26,972 nucleotides of DNA from Paulinella micropora (Eukaryota; Cercozoa; Imbricatea; Euglyphida). Under the pieces are notes generated by a model. It saw nothing but the letters and a program-made list of their open reading frames with translations. It did not search any database and was not told the origin of the DNA. This document shows, one piece after another, positions 14,283 to 26,972 of this stretch. The translations under genes and the position numbers were made by a program. Position 1 is the first letter of the stretch, and every line of letters begins with the position of its first letter. The stretch spans positions 228,023 to 254,994 of the forward strand of contig BJOX01000028.1 of NCBI GenBank assembly GCA_009731375.1, read 5' to 3'.

Positions 14283-14320
14283 GTACATTTTTAAATTAAT
14301 CTATCTATCTATCTATCTAA

Positions 14321-14401
<81 letters not shown>

Positions 14402-14440
14402 CATCTATCTACCCATCTATCTACCTACCTATATATCTAC

Positions 14441-14528
<88 letters not shown>

Positions 14529-14953
14529 TCGCAGTGCTCCGGCCCTAAAACCAAACCCCCTATAATGACGATTTTGTGTCCGCCGTTAATCGCGCGCAGC
14601 GCAAGGGCTAAACAGGCAACCAACTCCTGACCATGGCTGATGAAGTCGGGGCGTGATGCAAAGGGTTGATGAAGTCGGGGTTGTAGAAGGTAACTCACAA
14701 CGAGCGTGAACTCCTGAAACCTCGGCTTGTTTGTGGCATCATCTCCTTAGGGCACACGCTCCTGGGGAGTGTTCTAGTGTTGTCCCGTATAGTTCAAAAG
14801 GGCTCGGCTACCTTTCGGCTTGAACTGGGCACAGACACCAACCACAGCGAGACAGTGGTTGGTGTGCAGCTTGGCCGGTGCTGAAAGTTCTTGTCCGGGG
14901 GTAGTATAGGAGGCCATGGCTTTTCAAGCTAAGCCACGCCCATAGATTAAACA

Positions 14954-14954
<1 letters not shown>
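14529..14954. other. unique non-repetitive block
   Basis: The longest sequence outside exons and element copies that is free of microsatellite. No convincing open frame or known RNA was recognised. It has a direct repeat TGATGAAGTCGGGG (14638-14651 and 14667-14680), an inverted pair AGTTCAA/TTGAACT (14791-14797, 14820-14826), and a perfect 11-bp hairpin at 14835-14865. It could be a transposon remnant or a structured non-coding RNA. Confidence 0.6.
14835..14865. other. perfect 11-bp hairpin
   Basis: ACACCAACCAC (14835-14845), 9-base loop AGCGAGACA, then GTGGTTGGTGT (14855-14865). There is no T-run after it on either strand, so it is not a simple terminator. Confidence 0.7.
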
Positions 14955-15044
<90 letters not shown>

Positions 15045-15179
15045 GTCTATCTATCTATCTATATCTATCTATCTATCTATCTATCTATCGATCTATCTAT
15101 CTATCTATCTATCTATCTGTTTATCCATCCTTACATGTATCTATGCTATCTATCTACCTACCTACCTACCTGTCTATCG

Positions 15180-15267
<88 letters not shown>

Positions 15268-15268
15268 G

Positions 15269-15315
<47 letters not shown>

Positions 15316-15419
15316 GTCTCTCTATCTATCTATCTATCTGTCTATCCATCCGTACATGTATCTATGCTATCTATCTACCTACCTATCTATCTACCTGTCT
15401 ATCTATCTATCTATCTATA

Positions 15420-15510
<91 letters not shown>
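14955..15510. repeat. CTAT array with 220-base duplication
   Basis: CTAT repeat with CTGT and CGAT variants. A spacer TACATGTATCTATGCTATC plus the CCTA block after it occurs near 15133 and 15354, giving a tandem copy about 220 bases apart. Confidence 0.85.
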
Positions 15511-15512
<2 letters not shown>

Positions 15513-15656
15513 GCTTACTGGGTCCTCTGTAATGGAGGTGGGAGCTCGTTCTGCAAGGGGCGCTTATGGAACGAGCCCTGGCCCCGCCTGGTACTAGGGA
15601 GCTTTGGTATCGCCTGTATCAGTCCCTATCTATCTACCTACCTACCTACCTACCTG

Positions 15657-15735
<79 letters not shown>

Positions 15736-16280
15736 CATCAGTTGATCTCATCACTTACTCCGCGGAATGAACCAAGGCCACTTGAGGTGTCACTGACCCT
15801 CCCTTGGGGTTGGTTTTTTGAAATGGGTGCCATCTGTCGACAGACAGAGAATTAGGGGATGGTGGGTGTGCTGGGCCCGTGGTGGGGTGCCTTATGTGTG
15901 CCTAGCCATACGCCTATAAGTCACATGCCGAAATAGCGACGGGAAGCACAATCCTGTTCCCTCAGGGTGCCCTTTCTCGCTTGTTGAGCCCGGAATAAAA
16001 CCCACAGTGCTCTGTCGGTTTATACTAGACTGTCGAACAGTCTCGAAACTCCATCTGCTTACTGGGTCCTCTGTAATGGAGGTGGGAGCTCGTTCTGCAA
16101 GGGGCGCTTATGGAACGAGCCCTGGCCCCGCCTGGTACTAGGGAGCTTTGGTATCGCCTGTATCAGTCCCTTCCGTGCAAACATCACGGCTTAGCTGGGC
16201 ATCGGGTTAATACTTTACCCACAGACTTCCTTGGTTGACGAAATCAGAAGCTCCTTTTTTCTGACATTAGTCGATATCTC

Positions 16281-16282
<2 letters not shown>
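15511..16282 (+). mobile_element. dispersed element copy D, split by CTAT
   Basis: 15511-15627 is the end of Y (TGCTTACTGGGTCCTC to TCAGTCCCT). CTAT/CCTA repeat then replaces the expected X block. From about 15733 (CTCATCAGTTG) Y is complete, followed by X to 16282 and CTAT. So the copy has the Y-X-Y-X order of a tandem, with the inner X replaced by repeat. Confidence 0.75.
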
Positions 16283-16365
<83 letters not shown>

Positions 16366-16412
16366 CCTGTCTATCTATCTATCTATCGATCGATCGATCG
16401 ATCTATCCACAG

Positions 16413-16962
16413 CTGCGTGTGGCTCTTCCCGGCGCGGTCCAAAGCGAAAAACAAAGCAGACTTGGAAGATGTGCCTCCTTACTCCCTTACCTTCGTCCTT
16501 AAGAAAATGTCGGGTCCTAAGGAGCAGCTGGAGCCGGTCTCTATTCTCTCCAACAAAACGGTGGCGGATTTGCGGGCCTTGATTGCCAGCAAGGCCGGGT
16601 CGGATTCCCCGCATTGCATGCGACTGTTCCAGTCGGGCAGGGAGTTTGCCAACGATACGGAGACGATCCTGGAAGCGGGGCTTAACGGCGAGATTCCCTT
16701 GCAGTTTGCTTACCGCCTCTCTCCTTTCCCTTCCAGCTCCAAAGTCGAAGCCTCCTCACACACCTACTCCACCTCTTCCTCCCCCGCCTCCTCATCCACC
16801 TCGTCCCACATTGCTTCCAACTTATCCATTACCCACCCGGCCAAGATTTTGAGCCATAGTGCCCACTTCCGTCTGTTGTTCCGACTGCTTGAGTTGGAAG
16901 GATTGTCCACGTCTCTGCGAGCACGATGCTGGGGCCTGATTCTGGAGCTCCCAACGAACGAG
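16413..16962 (+). CDS. USP9X: exon E7, ubiquitin-like domain and Ser-rich linker
   Basis: 550-base exon, the largest, between acceptor TATCCACAG and donor GTGGGT. One base completes E6's split Arg codon; then 183 codons run in phase to LPTNE. Residues 1-22 are basic and acidic ([15 protein letters not shown]). Residues 23-102 look like a ubiquitin-fold: [10 protein letters not shown] strand, [20 protein letters not shown] helix region, [10 protein letters not shown], and IPLQFAYRL as the last strand. A Ser/Thr/Pro-rich linker covers 103-137. Helices follow ([33 protein letters not shown]). USP9X has an internal ubiquitin-like domain followed by a Ser-rich linker and an ARM-like helix ending in a Leu-Met/Leu-Pro motif. 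This is the strongest single piece of family evidence. Confidence 0.93.
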
Positions 16963-17024
16963 GTGGGTATTTAGATAGGTAGGTAGGTTGGTAGGTAGGT
17001 AGGCAGGTAGGTAGGTAGGTAGGC

Positions 17025-17098
<74 letters not shown>

Positions 17099-17119
17099 GT
17101 CGATAGATAGAGAGATAGT

Positions 17120-17155
<36 letters not shown>

Positions 17156-17240
17156 GTAAATAACAGTGGCGGGTGGTGGCGAGATCCCCCTGAAGAGATG
17201 GACAGACAGATAGATAGATGTAGTACCATCTATCTATCTG

Positions 17241-17278
<38 letters not shown>

Positions 17279-17288
17279 CATCTATCTA

Positions 17289-17328
<40 letters not shown>

Positions 17329-17336
17329 TCTATATA

Positions 17337-17373
<37 letters not shown>

Positions 17374-17405
17374 CATATATATATGTTACATACCGTTGAT
17401 GTTGG

Positions 17406-17450
<45 letters not shown>

Positions 17451-17474
17451 TTATTATTATTATTATTATCATTG

Positions 17475-17508
17475 TTACTAACCTTATTATCCACCTCGGA
17501 TAGATAGA

Positions 17509-17551
<43 letters not shown>

Positions 17552-17588
17552 GTTACAAACCTTATTATCCACCTCGGATAGATAGATG
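17475..17588. repeat. two ATT-linked copies of a 37-base spacer
   Basis: GTTACTAACCTTATTATCC plus ACCTCGGATAGATAGAT at 17475-17511, and the same with GTTACAAACC at 17552-17588, separated by (ATT)n. It is a small minisatellite built like the exon-edge copies but with no exon content that I can see. Confidence 0.8.
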
Positions 17589-17593
17589 TATAT

Positions 17594-17753
17594 ATGAGAA
17601 GTTCCTATTTCTTAAGCACAATGAACAATGACTTCAAGCGCTTCGATCTCAGTCAAATGTTTGCATCTACAAAACCACACAAAATCAGAACCGGCCGAGA
17701 ACGAATCGTTTGAAGTCATTGCTCGTTGCACTTAAGGACAAGGAACTTCTCAT
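17594..17753. mobile_element. MITE-like element with long terminal inverted repeats
   Basis: The left end ATGAGAAGTTCCTATTTC to ATGACTTCAA and the right end TTGAAGTCATTGCTCG to GGAACTTCTCAT are imperfect inverted repeats of about 42 bases, differing at about seven positions. About 70 unique bases lie between. There is no coding capacity. Flanks are TATAT and GTATG, with no clear target-site duplication. Confidence 0.7.
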
Positions 17754-17808
17754 GTATGTATGTATGTATGTATGTATGTATGTATGTACGTATGTATGTA
17801 TGTATGTA

Positions 17809-17831
17809 CTTAAGGACAAGGAACTTCTCAT
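17809..17831. repeat. extra copy of the MITE right end
   Basis: CTTAAGGACAAGGAACTTC and TCAT recur after an ATGT array, repeating the last 23 bases of the MITE-like element. An element edge has been duplicated with repeat, just as exon edges have. Confidence 0.82.
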
Positions 17832-17841
17832 ATCTGCATAA

Positions 17842-18062
<221 letters not shown>

Positions 18063-18064
18063 AG

Positions 18065-18121
18065 GAATTGCAACAGCAGCTTAATTCCTTCTGCACCTCG
18101 CGCCCAAGCACGACCTGGCTG
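18065..18121 (+). CDS. USP9X: exon E8, USP9X-type helical-repeat region
   Basis: 57-base exon, 19 codons [19 protein letters not shown], phase 0 at both ends. Acceptor CTCTCTCTAG, donor GTCTAT. It continues E7's LPTNE directly (LPTNEELQQQL) and E9 follows as ALFPEDN, so the TTWL-ALF junction rebuilds a Leu-Phe stretch like one I recall in USP9X. Reading past the donor would add VYLFNLMQ and then repeat-coded LSIY. A second copy of the exon's 3' half lies at 18364-18405 with its own donor, but it is 284 bases on and out of frame. Confidence 0.78.
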
Positions 18122-18144
18122 GTCTATCTATTTAATCTAATGCA

Positions 18145-18225
<81 letters not shown>

Positions 18226-18302
18226 CCTACCTACCTACCTACTTACCTACCTACCTACCTACCTACCTACCTACCTACCTACCTACCTACCTACCTATCT
18301 AC

Positions 18303-18363
<61 letters not shown>

Positions 18364-18448
18364 CTTAATTCCTTCTGCACCTCGCGTCCGAGCACGACCT
18401 GGCTGGTCTATGTATATCATCTAATGCATACACAAATACATACATACA

Positions 18449-18481
<33 letters not shown>

Positions 18482-18737
18482 GATAGGTGAAGAGCCTATC
18501 CATGAAGGGCTATCTATCTATCTATCTTTCCAATACATACATACATACATACATACATACATACATACATCATCACCATCACCATCATCCTCATCCATCA
18601 TCATCCATTCATCCATGATCATCCATTCATCATCCAACAATGATTCATCACCACCACCGCCATCATCATCATCATGATCATCATCATCATCATATCATCA
18701 TCATCCACATCCATCATCCATCATTCACCATACATAG
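18122..18737 (+). other. intron 8
   Basis: Donor GTCTAT, acceptor CATACATAG. CTAT and CCTA arrays, the E8-end copy, (TACA)n, a short hairpin GATAGG/CCTATC near 18483, and a CAT/ATC trinucleotide tract about 18569-18720. Confidence 0.7.
18364..18405 (+). repeat. shadow copy of the E8 3' edge with donor
   Basis: It repeats the last 42 bases of E8 (CTTAATTCCTTCTGCACC to GGCTG) with two silent third-base changes (CGC to CGT, CCA to CCG), then GTCTATGTATAT. Unlike the first copy, repeat has not grown directly after the donor. Confidence 0.88.
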
Positions 18738-18833
18738 GCGCTGTTCCCTGAAGACAATATCTGGAAGCTAACGTACTCATTGCAAATGGTGATATCCGGG
18801 TTGATGTCGCAAAGGATGTGCTCACAGCCGCCG
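18738..18833 (+). CDS. USP9X: exon E9, USP9X-type helical-repeat region
   Basis: 96-base exon, 32 codons, phase 0 at both ends, between CATACATAG and GTGAAT. It encodes [18 protein letters not shown] then [14 protein letters not shown]. The Trp/Tyr-Leu helix ([16 protein letters not shown]) fits the helix that in USP9X reads as a Leu-Tyr-Leu stretch ahead of the FLK-GGL motif. No copy of this exon's edges was seen in either neighbouring intron, which makes it an exception among the exons here. Confidence 0.83.
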
Positions 18834-18862
18834 GTGAATCTATCTGTCTATCTATCTATCTG

Positions 18863-18914
<52 letters not shown>

Positions 18915-18915
18915 A

Positions 18916-18968
<53 letters not shown>

Positions 18969-19047
18969 ATCTATCTATCTATCTATCTATCTGTCTGTCT
19001 ATCTGTCTATTTGTCTATCTATCTGTCTATCTATCTATCGATCTATA

Positions 19048-19094
<47 letters not shown>

Positions 19095-19230
19095 ATCTAT
19101 ATCTATCTATCTATCTATCTATCTATATATCTATCTATATATCTATCTATCTATCTATCTATCTTTCTATTTATCTATTTATCTATCTAATCCTATCTAG
19201 GGTCCTACAGGTTCTGTCTATCTATCTATA

Positions 19231-19285
<55 letters not shown>

Positions 19286-19311
19286 TTATTTATATATCTA
19301 ATCCTATCTAG
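18834..19311 (+). other. intron 9, CTAT repeat
   Basis: Donor GTGAAT, acceptor CCTATCTAG. CTAT with CTGT and TTTA variants, and one E10-start copy. Confidence 0.75.
19201..19217 (+). repeat. shadow copy of the E10 start
   Basis: AATCCTATCTAG then GGTCCTACAGGTTCTGT then CTAT, against the genuine AATCCTATCTAG GGCCCTAAAGGTTCTGT at 19300-19328. It keeps the acceptor and the first five or six codons. Confidence 0.88.
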
Positions 19312-19357
19312 GGCCCTAAAGGTTCTGTCTTTCTGAAGGAAGCTTTAGTGCGCAAAG
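19312..19357 (+). CDS. USP9X: exon E10, start of the FLK-GGL motif
   Basis: 46-base exon between CCTATCTAG and GTATAC: 15 codons [15 protein letters not shown] plus one base. It starts in phase 0 after E9 and ends in phase 1. Joined to E11 it reads [20 protein letters not shown] recall FLKSGGLPLVLSML at this point in USP9X, so the family's 'FLK...GGL' motif is split by this intron. It carries a few extra residues between FLK and GGL. This is the only copy with both the acceptor and the full 3' end. Confidence 0.82.
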
Positions 19358-19397
19358 GTATACATAGATATATAGATAGACATAAATGTAGATATAT

Positions 19398-19457
<60 letters not shown>

Positions 19458-19544
19458 TCATCCATCTACCTATCTATCTATCTATCTATCTAGCTAGCTA
19501 GCTATCCATCTATCTATCTGTCTGCCTGTCTATCTACCTATCTT

Positions 19545-21222
<1,678 letters not shown>

Positions 21223-21248
21223 GTATACATAGATAGATAGAAATGTAG

Positions 21249-21708
21249 ATGAGATATCGACTAATGTCAGAAAAAAGGAGCTTCTGATTTCGTCAACCAA
21301 GGAAGTCTGTGGGTAAAGTATTAACCCGATGCCCAGCTAAGCCGTGATGTTTGCACGGAAGGGACTGATACAGGCGATACCAAAGCTCCCTAGTACCAGG
21401 CGGGGCCAGGGCTCGTTCCATAAGCGCCCCTTGCAGAACGAGCTCCCACCTCCATTACAGAGGGCCCAGTAAGCAGATGGAGTTTTAGTATAAACCGACA
21501 GTCTAGTATAAACCGACAGAGCACTGTGGGTTTTATTCCGAGCTCAACAAGCGAGAAAGGGCACCCTGAGGGAACAGGATTGTGCTTCCCGTCGCTATTT
21601 CGGCATGTGACTTATAGGCGTATGGCTAGGCATACATAAGGCACCCCACCACGGGCCCAGCACACCCACACCATCCCCTGATTCTCTGTCTGTCGACAGA
21701 TGGCACCC

Positions 21709-21709
<1 letters not shown>
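21249..21709 (-). mobile_element. dispersed element copy F, truncated
   Basis: Complement of X and most of Y, again just after an E10-end copy. The ACTGTCGAACAGT hairpin is replaced by a small tandem AGTATAAACCGACAG pair near 21485-21520. It ends at GATGGCACCCA by passing into GATA repeat. Confidence 0.78.
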
Positions 21710-21779
<70 letters not shown>

Positions 21780-21855
21780 TTAGATAGATAGACAGATAGA
21801 TAGATAGGTATTTAGGTAGGTAGATAGATAGGTAGGTAGGTAGATAGATAGATAT

Positions 21856-21931
<76 letters not shown>

Positions 21932-22030
21932 GTATATAGTAGACAGATAGATAGATATGTAGATAGGTAGATAGGTTGATAGGTAGGTAGTTGGATACAT
22001 ACCTACATACATTCGTTGATGTATAAACAG

Positions 22031-23747
<1,717 letters not shown>

Positions 23748-23759
23748 ATAGATAGATAT

Positions 23760-23818
<59 letters not shown>

Positions 23819-24015
23819 TATAGATAGATAGATAGATAGGTAGGTAGGTAGGTAGGTAGGTAGGTAGATAGATAGGTAGATAGTTAGACAGATAGATAGG
23901 TAGATAGATAGGTAGATAGATAGGTAGATAGGTAGACAGATAGATAGATATGTAGATAGGTAGATAGGAAGGTAGGTGGATACACACCAACATACATTAA
24001 TACATCTATATACAG

Positions 24016-24210
24016 GTGGGCTGCAGCGTCTGGTGAGCATCATCATGAAAGACGGCTTGCTAACTCACTCATCAGCTTCGCAGCTTAGCAGCAGCAGCAG
24101 CACTGACAACTATGCATGTCCTCAAACCAACAACACTCATGAGTTTACCTGCGCCTTCCTCCTCTTGTCCGTGCTTTTGTTTTTGTCGGGAGTGGAAGAG
24201 CTAGCATCTG
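24016..24210 (+). CDS. USP9X: exon E11, GGL motif and following helices
   Basis: 195-base exon between TATATACAG and GTATAT. Two bases complete E10's codon, then 64 codons, then one base. It encodes [20 protein letters not shown], a Ser-rich loop ([10 protein letters not shown]), [18 protein letters not shown] and SGVEELAS. The GGL helix and the later Leu-rich helix correspond to USP9X after [13 protein letters not shown] is hydrophobic enough to look like a membrane segment, but context says a buried repeat helix. A possible alternative 3' end lies at 24332; reading through to it crosses CTAT repeat, shifts frame and ends in a stop, so 24210 is preferred. Confidence 0.87.
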
Positions 24211-24213
24211 GTA

Positions 24214-24278
<65 letters not shown>

Positions 24279-24295
24279 GTCTATCTATCTATCTT

Positions 24296-24332
24296 CTCTT
24301 GTTTTTGTCGGGAGTGGAAGAACTAGCTCAAG
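24296..24332 (+). repeat. shadow copy of the E11 3' edge with donor
   Basis: CTTGTTTTTGTCGGGAGTGG then AAGAACTAGCTCAAG, followed by GTATCT, matching E11's end (AAGAGCTAGCATCTG, GTATAT). Its ending would give LAQ in place of LAS. Confidence 0.88.
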
Positions 24333-24333
24333 G

Positions 24334-24396
<63 letters not shown>

Positions 24397-24448
24397 ATAT
24401 CTATCTATCTATCTATATATCTATCTATCTATCTATCTATCTATCTAC

Positions 24449-24515
<67 letters not shown>

Positions 24516-24660
24516 CCTACCTACCTTCCTACCTACCTATGTGTACATCAGTCGATGTCATACATACGTGCATACATACATACATACATACATACATACA
24601 TACATACATACATACATACATACATGCTACATGGATACATGCATGGATACATACCTACAT

Positions 24661-24700
24661 AATTGAGTGGAGGGGGCGAGCAAGCGATGGAATCGAGGGA
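24661..24700 (+). repeat. decayed copy of the E12 start
   Basis: GAGTGGAGGGGGCGAGCAAG and CGATGGAATCGAG resemble E12's CAGTGGAGAGGGGGAGCAAG and CGGTGGAGTCTAG. The acceptor is lost (it reads ACATAATTGAG). Confidence 0.6.
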
Positions 24701-24705
24701 TAGAC

Positions 24706-24779
<74 letters not shown>

Positions 24780-24850
24780 ATAGATAGGTAGATGGATAGA
24801 TAGATAGATAGATAGATGGATGGATGGATGGATGGATGGATGGATGGATG

Positions 24851-24911
<61 letters not shown>

Positions 24912-24949
24912 GTAGGTAGTAGATGGATAGATGGATGGATAGATGGATG

Positions 24950-25020
<71 letters not shown>
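24701..25020. repeat. GATA/GATG array
   Basis: GATA repeat with a (GATG)n block about 24816-24850 and a GATGGATA mix about 24922-24950. Nothing else was seen. Confidence 0.92.
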
Positions 25021-25990
<970 letters not shown>

Positions 25991-26009
25991 CACATGTGAA
26001 TATCAACAG

Positions 26010-26062
26010 ACGACCTCAGTGGGGAGGGGGAGCAAGCGTTGAAGTCTAGCATAGTCACACCA

Positions 26063-26104
<42 letters not shown>

Positions 26105-26113
26105 ATATCTATA

Positions 26114-26155
<42 letters not shown>

Positions 26156-26274
26156 GCTATATATCTAGCTAGTTAGCTAGCTAGCTAGCTATCTATCTAC
26201 ACGTGAATATCAACAGACGACCTCAGTGGAGAGGGGGAGCAAGCGGTGGAGTCTAGCATAGTCACACCAAGGAA
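26010..26274 (+). repeat. two shadow copies of the E12 5' edge with acceptor
   Basis: Copies start after GTGAATATCAACAG at 26010 and 26217; the genuine one is at 26513. Each keeps ACGACCTCAGTGG, GGAGGGGGAGCAAGCG and GTCTAGCATAGTCACACCA, about 53 to 58 bases. The first diverges into CTAT after CACCAA; the second goes a little further (AAGGAAAAATACC). Confidence 0.92.
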
Positions 26275-26338
26275 AAATACCTATCTATCTACCTATCTAT
26301 CTACCTATCTGTCTATCTATCTATCTATCTATCTATCC

Positions 26339-26404
<66 letters not shown>

Positions 26405-26417
26405 ATATCTATCTATA

Positions 26418-26451
<34 letters not shown>

Positions 26452-26512
26452 GCTAGCTAGCTAGCTAGCTCGCTAGCTAGCTTTCTATCTATCTACATGT
26501 GAATATCAACAG

Positions 26513-26644
26513 ACGACCTTAGTGGGGAGGGGGAGCAAGCGGTGGAGTCTAGCATAGTGACACCACGAAAAGCCTTGGTCGGCGCAAAGCTTACTGCGGG
26601 AGACAAAACCGAAAAGGTCGATCCAACTTCTATCCATCAATCAT
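26513..26644 (+). CDS. USP9X: exon E12, acidic/Ser-rich segment
   Basis: Starts after GTGAATATCAACAG. Two bases complete E11's split codon (G+AC = Asp), then DLSGEGEQAVESSIVTPR, KALVGAKLTAGDKTEKV and DPTSIHQS. It is open to the next repeat array. The end is uncertain: GTCTAC at 26645 resembles E8's donor GTCTAT and leaves no unexplained unique sequence, while GTCGAT at 26617 is an alternative. It has low complexity and little recognisable homology, fitting a variable loop after the GGL repeat. The three-prime rest of the gene is outside the window. Confidence 0.7.
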
Positions 26645-26972
26645 GTCTACCTACCTACCTACCTATCTACCTACCTACTTTCTATTTATCAATCTGTCTA
26701 CCTACCTACCGACCCACCTACCCACCTACCTACCTACCCACCTACCTACCTACCTACCTACCTACCTACCTACCTGCCTACCTACCTACCTACCTACCTA
26801 CCCCTACTACCTACCTATCTACCTACCTACCTCTACCTACCTACCTACCTTCCTACCTACATACCCCTACTACCTACCTACCTACCTACCTACCTACCTA
26901 CCTACCTACCACTACTACCTACCTACCTACCTACCTACCTACCTACCTACCTACCTACCTACCTACCTACCC
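26645..26972. repeat. CCTA array, start of intron 12
   Basis: (CCTA)n with CCCA, CCTG and CTACTACC interruptions to the window end. No exon-edge copy was seen. Confidence 0.85.

Larger units (their letters stand above)
14283..16412 (+). other. intron 6
   Basis: Donor GTACAT, acceptor TATCCACAG. It holds CTAT 14301-14528, a unique block 14529-14954, CTAT with a duplicated segment 14955-15510, element D in two parts, and CTAT/CGAT before E7. Confidence 0.6.

Noticed and set aside
14529-14954. Pol III gene on the complement, from TGGCTTAGCTTG and GTTCAAGCC
   Set aside because: The two boxes are about 130 bases apart and there is no T-run terminator at the right place. Evidence is too weak to call.
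16583-16852. Pro-rich alternative frame inside E7
   Set aside because: It overlaps E7 in another frame. E7's frame carries the ubiquitin-like domain and phase-correct junctions.
17330-17572. Asn-rich complement-strand frame
   Set aside because: It is the translation of the (ATT)n microsatellite with no other support.
24160-24195. Membrane segment in E11 ([10 protein letters not shown])
   Set aside because: It is short, and in context matches a buried helix of the repeat scaffold. No signal peptide or second segment is seen.

Overview
Eukaryotic genomic DNA. The window is dominated by tetranucleotide microsatellites: CTAT or GATA, CTGT, CCTA, ATGT or TACA, with shorter CT, TA and ATT tracts. 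Almost all long open frames are artefacts of these repeats. CTAT repeats are open in all three forward frames and read Leu-Ser-Ile-Tyr; the GATA strand has TAG in every frame. The species cannot be named from this sequence. Introns, a large multi-exon deubiquitinase gene and the repeat load fit an animal or a repeat-rich protist.

One gene is hidden on the + strand: an internal part of a USP9X/fat-facets-type giant deubiquitinase. I can place 12 exons: E1 3034-3193, E2 5287-5374, E3 6615-6741, E4 11317-11360, E5 13847-13933, E6 14245-14282, E7 16413-16962, E8 18065-18121, E9 18738-18833, E10 19312-19357, E11 24016-24210 and E12 26513-~26644. All 11 junctions use GT...AG and keep the reading frame (phases 2,0,1,0,0,2,0,0,0,1,1). 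The roughly 540 codons follow the order I remember in human USP9X: a helical repeat region, an internal ubiquitin-like domain, a Ser-rich linker, more helical repeats, and an FLK...GGL motif. The start codon, the catalytic domain and the stop lie outside the window.

The striking feature is the introns. Most carry repeated partial copies ('shadows') of the neighbouring exon edges, each with its splice site and separated by microsatellite. Copies of the upstream exon's 3' edge plus donor sit after that exon. Copies of the downstream exon's 5' edge plus acceptor sit before that exon. The best cases are intron 1 (E2 starts), intron 2 (E2 ends, then E3 starts), intron 3 (E3 ends), intron 4 (about 14 copies of E5's start), intron 10 (six E10 ends, then six E11 starts) and intron 11 (E12 starts). 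Some E5 copies look like complete 57-nt frame-neutral mini-exons.

Other content: six copies of an unidentified dispersed element (blocks X about 105 bp and Y about 440 bp, arranged X-Y-X), always + beside CTAT and - beside GATA arrays; a duplication of about 1.1 kb from intron 1 into intron 3; a fold-back element in intron 5; a MITE-like element in intron 7; a unique 426-bp block in intron 6; and three runs of N. No tRNA, rRNA or CRISPR array was recognised.
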